DNA of 64,000 nt. Origin: Tenebrio molitor. Lineage: Eukaryota > Arthropoda > Insecta > Coleoptera > Tenebrionidae. How positions within the stretch are numbered: position 1 is the stretch's first letter; the number at the start of each line of letters is the position of its first letter. Of this stretch, positions 38,901 through 47,900 are shown one piece after another. Made by a program: the position numbers and the translations under genes. Where the stretch lies: the NCBI RefSeq assembly GCF_963966145.1, contig NC_091052.1:13206001-13270000 (forward strand), read 5' to 3'. The notes beneath the pieces were generated by a model. It was not told where the DNA came from, ran no database searches, and saw nothing but the letters and a program-made list of their open reading frames with translations.

Positions 38901-41900
38901 TAGGTCTCTGTCTCGAACAGCAATCGGGAATTGTTGCAAAAATTTAATTGGAAAAATGGTGGATGCGCCAAGAAATTTTCGATTAATGTAACAATATTTT
39001 TGTTGTTTATCGAGCTACGTTAAATCCAAAAACTGTTTCTTGTAGATTTGTTTTTGGCGAATTTAATAAAGAAAACCCCGCGTTTCTATCTTTGTTGGTA
39101 GTCGGAAAAATGAAAAAAAAAATTGAAAACAAAAAAGCAAAAAAATAAATATAATACCTCCGGTATTTCTCGAGGTAAGTTAGTAGGCCTTTTCTTAACT
39201 GATCGTATCGAAGGGATCTCAGGTCTGCTTCGAAAAGAAATGAGAATTAAAAATATTTAAATTGTAAAAATGGTGGATGCGCCGGGAAATTTTTCATAAA
39301 TGTAACAATATCTCCGTTGTTTATCGAGCTACGTCAAATCTAAAAACTGTTTCTTGTAGATTTGTTAATAACGAATCTAATATAGAAAAGCCCACGTCTC
39401 TATCTCCGTCAGTTATCGGAAAAAAAATTGAAAAGACAAAAGTAAAAAAATTAATATATCCGGTATTTTTCAAGATAAATCAGAATAGCTTTAAGGGCCT
39501 CTTCTTCACCAATCTAATAAAAAAAACCCGTAGGTCTCTGTCTCGAACAGCAATCGGGAATTGTTGCAAAAATTTAATTGGAAAAATGGTGGATGCGCCG
39601 AGAAATTTTCGATTAATGTAACAATATTTTCGTTGTTTATCGAGCTACGTTAAATCCAAAAAACTGTTTCTTGTAGATTTGTTTTTGGCGAATTTAATAA
39701 AGAAAACCCCGCGTTTCTATCTTTGTTGGTAGTCGGAAAAATGAAAAAAAAAATTGAAAACAAAAAAGCAAAAAAATAAATATAATAACTCCGGTATTAT
39801 TCGAGGTAAGTTAGGAGGTCTTTTCGTAACTGATCGTATCGAAGAAATCCCAAGTCTGCTTCGAAAAGCAATCGAGAATTAAAATGTGAAAATGGTGGAT
39901 GCGCCGGGAAATTTTTCATAAATGTAACAATGTCTGCGTTGTTTATCGAGCTACGTCAGATCTAAAAACTGTTTCTTGTAGATTTGTAATAACTAATAAC
40001 GAATCTAATAAAGAAAAGCCCACGTCTCTATCTCCGTCAGTAATCGGAAAAAAAAATTGAAAAGACAAAAGTAAAAAAATTAACATATCCGTTATTTTTC
40101 AAGATAAATCAGAATAGCTTTAAGGGCCTCTTCTTCACCAATCTAATCAAAAAACCCGTAGGTCTCTGTCTCGAACAGCAATCGGGAATTGTTGCAAAAA
40201 TTTAATTGGAAAAATGGTGGATGCGCCGAGAAATTTTCGATTAATGTAACAATATTTTCGTTGTTTATCTAGCTACGTTAAATCCAAAAACTGTTTCTTG
40301 TAGATTTGTTTTTGGCGAATTTAATAAAGAAAACCCCGCGTTTCTATCTTTGTTGATAGTCGGAAATATGAAAAAAAAATTTGAAAACAAAAAAGCAAAA
40401 AAATAAATATAATACCCCGGTATTTCTCGAGGTAAGGCCTTTTCTTAACTGATCGTATCGAAGGAATCCCAGGTCTGCTTCGAAAAGTAATGAGAATTAA
40501 AAATATTTAAATTGTAAAAATGGTGGATGCGCCGGGAAATTTTTAATTAATGTAACAATATCTGCGTTATTAATCGAGCTACATCAGATCTAAAAACTGT
40601 TTCTTATAGATTTGTTAATAACGAATCTAATAAAGAAAAGCCCAGGTCTCTATCTCCGTCAGTAATCGAAAAAAAAATTGAAAAGACAAAAGTAAAAAAA
40701 TTCATATATCCGGTATTTTTCCCGATAAATCAGAACAACTTTGTAGGTCTTTTCTTAATTGCTCAAGTCAAAGAAGCCGTAAATCTCTGTCGAGAAAAGA
40801 ATAATTATTTTGCAATTCCAAAAATGGTAGATCTAAAGACAGTTTTTTATAGATTTTTTCTTGGCAAATTTAATTAAAAAACCGTGTGCCTGTTTTGAGC
40901 AGCAATTTGTAGACTACAAAATATGTGTTTGCAAAAATGGTGGATGCGCCGGTAATTAATTCTCGCCCTTTCCACCTACGAAAATAATTTTTCCGGTTTT
41001 ACCCCCTTTTACGACCACAATAAAATTAACAGGCGTCATATAATCACAGTTTTATTGGTCGATCCTCGTCTCGAACTCGTCCACTTTATCGCCCTCTGTA
41101 TGTTTCATTACATTTTTTACTGTCCCAACAGACAATCCGCCTTACTGCCTGCGCTATCGCTACAGACAAGTCCTGTCGGAAGGAATCCTGCCCGGTTCTT
41201 TCGTCCTGTCAGTGTTAGCCACCGACATAGACGGCCCCGAACACTCCAAACTCCGCTACATCCTGTCCGGCGACGGCATGGACAACTTCCTCCTGGACAA
41301 GGACAACGGTCATCTGAAGACGGTGACATATCTGGACCGCGAGAAGCAATCCAAGTACACTCTGACAGCCCACGTGCACGACAAAGAGAGAACTAGTTGG
41401 AAGTGTTCGTCGCAGATCGAGCTCGTCATTTCCGATTTGAACGACAACGCCCCGCTCTTCAGCTTGCCTTTCTACTCGGTCTCGTTGCCCGAAGACGTGG
41501 AGGTCGGGACTCTCGTGACGAAGATTCACGCAACGGACGCCGACATCGGGATCAACAGGAAGATCAAATACGCTTTTATCGACTCGTTTAACAATCACTT
41601 CAAGATGGCTTCGGACAGCGGGATCGTCACTCTTGCCAAACCGCTGGACAGGGAGATCAGAGCTGTCTACAATTTGACGGTGCAGGCGGTGGACCAGGGG
41701 AGTCCCCAGCTGTCCAGCGTCAGCACTCTGACCGTTAACGTCCAGGACATCAACGACAATCCCCCGGAATTCGCCAACAAATACTATTTCGCCGTCGTAC
41801 CGGAAATTGACGCTGTCGGAACGGAAGTTGCCAAAGTTCTTGCCACCAGTAAAGACACTGGAGTCAACGCCGACGTCTACTACTCCATCATCGGCGGAAA

Positions 41901-44900
41901 CGAGCACAAGAAGTTCGCGATTAATAACAAGACCGGCGTCATATCGATCGCAGAAATGTTGGACTACGAACGTGCCAAGGATTATTTCCTCACGATTCAG
42001 GCGATCGATGGAGGGACACCCCCGTTGAGCAACGTCGCAACTGTCAATATCACCGTCACGGACTGCAACGACAACGCCCCACTCTTCAGCCAGTTGTCTT
42101 ACAGCTCGAGGATCAGGGAAGACGCGCAAATCGGCGATAAAATTCTACAGGTACGTCAAAATCGACATTTCAGAACTGCACGCAACGGTTGAACTCGGAG
42201 AAACTGTAAAACCTTCATTTTTAAACCGATACGCAACGGTTGAACCCGGAGAAACTGCAAAACCTTCATTTTTAAACCTACAGGGTGATTTTGAAAGTTG
42301 TGCAGATATTTTAATCACGAGCTACTGGCTTCATGTAGAACTCGGAAAAAAAAATAAAAATTCTATGTCAAAAAATAAAATGACATTTATTTTTTGAGCT
42401 ACAATTTTTTTTAATTGCTTTTAGTCTTCTACGTTGTCAAACAACCTCGTAGTTAAAATTTCGGCACATTTTAAAAATACACCCTGTATATCATATTTTA
42501 TAAAACGTACACCAATGCGGTTTCCTTGTTTTAAAGCATATTTCCTATAGATTACTTCGCATTGGCGTACATTTTATAAAACATTATATACAAGGGTGTA
42601 TTTTTAAAATGTGCTGAAATTTTACCTACGGGGTTGTAGGACAACATAGAAAACTAAAAGCAATTAAAAGAAATTGTAGCTCAAAAAATAAATGTCATTT
42701 TATTTTTTGACATAGAATTTTTTAAATATTTTTTCCGAGTTGCACATGAAGCCAGCAGCTCGTGATTAAAATATCTGCACAACTTTCAAAATCACCCTGT
42801 ATACGCAACGGTTGAATTCGGAGAAACTGCAAGACCTTCATTTTTAAACCGATACGCAACGGTTGAACGCGAAGAAACTGCAAAACCTCCATTTTTAAAC
42901 CGATACGCAACGATTGAGCGCGGAGAAACTGCAAAACCGTCATTTTTTAACTGATACGCAACCATTGAACTCGGATAAACTCCAAAACTTTAATTTTTAA
43001 GTCGATAGGCAACTGTTGAACTTGGGAAAACTGCAAAACTTTCATTTTTAAATTGGTGCGCAATGGTTAAACTGGGAGAAATTGCAAGAGCTTCATTTTC
43101 AAACCGATACGCAACGGTTGAACTTAGAGAAACTGAGAGAATGCGAGTGTAAAGGCGGGCTGCCCCCAGAGAGGACGAGACTATTTTTATATAAATTCCT
43201 TTCAAATAAACGTCCTGGAGGATGCAGAAAGACGAACGAGCAGTCTATAGCCGAGTTTATTTCGTCGTGAGAGTGTGTCAAAGAGGAGTGAATCTTGGTG
43301 AGGTGAAACTGAAAAATCGAGTCAAAAATCTAGTTTCAATTGTCGCTAATCGAATCGGAGCGAATCGAATTACTTAGTCATTTGTCTAAACACAAAAAGC
43401 CGAAGTTTAACTGAGAGAATCGCTAACGAACCACTGACAATAACCCAAGGGAACTTTGCCTAGTTTTAATTTAAAATGTATCGAAAAGTTACCGTGTCGC
43501 GAATAAATTTTCGACAAAATGACTGCCGGTTAGGCACCGGTCATTTGACTTTAAAATTGCATTAGTCGGGATAATGAAGGGGCGATTTTATTACGTCTGG
43601 AATGTTTCCGGGGTTGCGAATAATTTTTCGTCGGCGAAAGACATAACTTTGCCTTAAATGGGAACGACAGATTTGAATTATTTAATCTTGTAATTATCGC
43701 GTTGAATGACGGACTAATTCGGATAAAGATGTTTAATGCATCCTTATTTGGTTTTCTATTGCGTGAAACCTAATTAAATCAGTTTAATGAGTTTCTAACT
43801 AATTGTATAAAATATTCACAAAGTACAGAAACTTTAATCTGTTAACGGTCGGCGGAGGTCCAAATTACGAGGCAATTTTATATTTTCGCTCTATGGAAGG
43901 GAATTACATAAACGCTTTTGTCGACCTCTCATCTTTGATGAAACTTCAAAATTCAGGTTTCGAAAAAATGATGGATGCGCCAAGAATTTTTTCAACACGT
44001 GTAACAAGATCTCCGGTGTTTTTTGGATACAGATCTAAGAAATAAATGTTTTTGATTGATAAATAGAACCAGAAAACCTCTATCTGGAACGCCAATCAGG
44101 ATAATTTAAATTATTGTGTACACTTTGGCCGCGAAATCATATTTAACATCCTCGAGATTGTGTTGCCTCGGCGACAATTTTTCTCTCGGTACGTTAAAGA
44201 ACGATTTCGCGGCCTTGAATACAAATAACTATAAACTGCAAACATGGTGGATGCGCCGGGAATTTTTTTACAATGAATCTAACAATATCTTTGTTGTTTG
44301 TAGAGATAAATAAAATATTGTCCAGCTCTCATCTTTGATGAAGCTTCAAAATTCAGGTTTCGAAAAAATGGTGGATGCGCCGAGAATTTTTTTTACACGT
44401 AACAAGATCTCCAGTGTTTTCTGGATACAGATCTAAGAAATAAATGTTTTTGATTGATAAATATAACCAAGAAAACCGCATGTCTCTATCTTGAATGCCA
44501 ATCAGGATAATTTAAATTATTGTGTACACTTTGGCTGCGAAATCCTTTAACATCCTCGAGATTGTCTTGCCTCGGCCGCAAGCACCTCGGCGTCAATTTT
44601 TCTCTCGGTACGTGAAAGAACGATTTCGCGGCCTTGATAAACAAATAACTATAAACTGCGAAAATGGTGGATGCGCCGAGAATTTTTTACAATGAATCTA
44701 ACAATATCTTTGTTGTTTGTAGAGATAAATTGAATCTGAAAGTTGCTTTTTAAGGATTTTTTTCTTAGAAAAAAAAACGCGTGTCTCAATCTTGAATGGT
44801 ATTTTATGTGACTTTCAAAAATAGTCAGTGCCCCTTTTTTTTTTTTTCATTCATTATATTCTCATTATTTGGTAAGCTAGCCAAGATCTAAAAACTATGT

Positions 44901-47900
44901 TTTACAAAATTGTTATTATGAAATGGAATCAAGAACGATACTATCTCTAAAAAATGATGTATGAAAAATGATATCATTCGGTGATTAATAGGTCATCGCC
45001 ACGGATCTAGACAGCGACAAGAACGGCCAAGTGACGTATTCCATCATCAGAGGAGACAATCGAGAGCAATTCGAGGTCGATCCCGACACCGGATACATCT
45101 CTGTAGCGGACGAACTGGACCGCGAGACCACTTCCAGCTACGTCTTGGAGGTTTTAGCCAAAGACAACGGAGTTCCGGTGCTTTCCAGACAAGCACTAGT
45201 CAACATAGAAATTTCCGACGCCAACGACAATCCCCCTCTTTTCGCGCAACCCAACTACACCACAATCATCCAGGTAGGTGTCGCCCCACCGAGTGTAACC
45301 CTCGACACAAACCTGTTTTGCAGGAGGACAAACCGATCGGTTACTCCATCATCAAATTCACAATAACCGACGCCGACACTGCCCCCAACACCATTCCTTA
45401 CACCTTCGACTTCAGGAGCGGCAACGAAGGCAACAGCTTCAGGCTGGAAGAAGACGGCATCTTGAGGACGGCGACGAAGTTCAACCACAAGATCAAAGAC
45501 AACTTCCTCCTCCAGATCAGAGTGTTCGACAACGGGATCCCCCCTCTCTACTCCGACGCTTGGGTGGTGGTGAAAGTGATCGAAGAGTCTCAGTACCCTC
45601 CGATCATCACCCCGCTGGACATCAACATCAATTCGTACTTGGACGAGTACCCTGGAGGGGTGATAGGGAAGGTGTACGCCAACGACCAGGACCAGTACGA
45701 CACTCTGACCTTCTCGTTGGCCCCCACTTTGGGAATAGCGTACCCCACGCACGAGCTCTTCCAAATCAACCGTACCGACGGTACTCTAACCGCTCTACCT
45801 CGTCTGGACGTCGGTGACTACAGACTGAACGTCTCCGTGACCGACGGTAAATTCCACGCGCACTCCATCGTCAAGATCAACATTGAAGTCATCAGCGAAG
45901 ACATGCTGGACAACTCGGTGGCCATCAGATTCCGACAGGTCAGTCCCGAAGTGTTCGTATTGAGCCACAGGAAAGGATTCGTGAGGGCGGTGCGAAACGC
46001 CATGAACTGTCGACTCAAAGACGTGGTCATCATCAGCGTCCAGCCCTCCACGGACGAAGACATCTCGCTGAGGTCCAAGCGGTACGTCGTTAACAAAGAC
46101 CTAGACGTTCTCTTCACAGTGCGACGACCCGACGAAGGATTCTACACGTCCGAATCCATCCGAAAAGCTCTGAACGACAATCTGGAGGAGTTGGAAGAAA
46201 GCACGAAGCTCGTGGTCGAAGAGATAATTCGTTTCAAGTGCAGCAACACCTACTGCATGTTCGGAGTCTGTCAAGACCACTACGTCTTGGAGGCGTCCCA
46301 CATCGACCCGGTCGCAACGGACGTGACGAGTTTCGTGTCGCCTCACCACCGCCAGAAGCTGGAGTGCGTGTGCAAAGAAGGCTACGGAGGAGAGAAGTGC
46401 GACACCATCGTGAACGAGTGCGCCCGCGAGCCCTGTCCGCCTTACAAGATCTGCATCCCGGACGCTTCCACTGCTGGATATTCGTGCCAATGTCCGGAAG
46501 GATACGCTGGAGCCATGTGCGACGTGGACATCTCCAAGTGCCACGACCAGAATTGCTACATCGCGCGGAACCCAATCTCCTTCAGCGGCAAGAGCTACTC
46601 GCAGTACAGGATCATCAACAAGAAGTCGATCGAAGACCAGCTGAGTCTGAGCCTGAGGATCAGGACGGTGCAGCCGACTGGGAACCTCATGTACGCCGCC
46701 GGGAAGGTAGATTATAATATCTTGGAGGTAAGTTGAAGGGGAGGGGAGAGTCGTGGGGGGTTTTGATCGGTGGGGATTTGTAGATCGTCAACGGTGCTGT
46801 CCAGTACCGGTTCGAGCTCGGGAGCGGCGAAGGCATCGTCAGAGAGTCCACTGTGTACATCTCCGACGGTAGATGGCACGAGGTCAAGCTCGAGAGGGAC
46901 CGCAACAGCGCCAGGATCACAGTCGACGGCACTCACACCGCCCAGGGCTCCGCCCCCGGGATCAGCGACATCTTAAACCTGCAAAGCGACGAGATGTACT
47001 TGGGGGCGGAAGTCCACCAGCACCCGTCGATCTTGGGCTTCGAGGACATCCAGCGCGGCTTCTCGGGCTGCATGGACGACATCCGCATCTCCCGGATGTC
47101 GGTGCCGCTGCACAAATCCGGCGACAGCTCCGTGGCGGTGCTGAAGCGGTTCGCGAACGTCGAGTTCAGCTGCGACACCAACAACGTGCTGGTGCCGCCG
47201 GGGCCGTGCGGTTCCCAGCCGTGCATGAACGGCGGCACCTGCCACGAGACCAGCACTGGGTACGAGTGCAGCTGCCACACCCGCTTCACCGGGAGTCTGT
47301 GCGAGCTGGACATGGACCCGTGCGCCTCCGCCCCCTGTCTGTACGGCGGCAAGTGCGTCTCCAACGCCCCCGGCGACTACAGCTGCGAGTGCATCTTCCG
47401 GCTGTCGGGCAAACGATGCGAGTACGGCCAGTACTGCTCGCCCAACCCGTGCAAACACGGCGGCGTGTGCGAGGAGGGCGACGATCGGCCGCTGTGCAAG
47501 TGCAGGTCGTTCTTCGGCGAGTTCTGCGAGTACGACATCAACGAGTGCGAATCGTCGCCATGCCAGAACGGCGGTACTTGCTTCAACGACATCGGCTCGT
47601 TCCGGTGCGTCTGTCCGCAGAACACCACCGGGCCCTACTGCGGCAGTCAGCTCTACAGTACTTCCATCTCTTCGTCAATATACAACATCACTTGGGAGGA
47701 GTTGATCGCCATCAGTGTCGGGGTTGTCGTGATCGTGTTGCTGGTGGTGCTGTTCGTGTTCTTGAGGAGGTGTTGCGCCAGGAGGGCGCGAAGGCGACGC
47801 AACATCAACAACGAAAACATCAAGGATCACATCGTGCTGAACTCGACGAGGCCCCACGAGATGAGCGAGTTCAAGAGAGGGTCCAAGTTGAGCAATCTGG

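Noticed and set aside
43172..43309. Exon-like block between CCCCCAG and TTG|GTGAGG encoding RGRDYFYINSFQINVLED
   Set aside because: In-frame TAG soon after and length incompatible with the symmetric phase 0 junction between 42150 and 44992.
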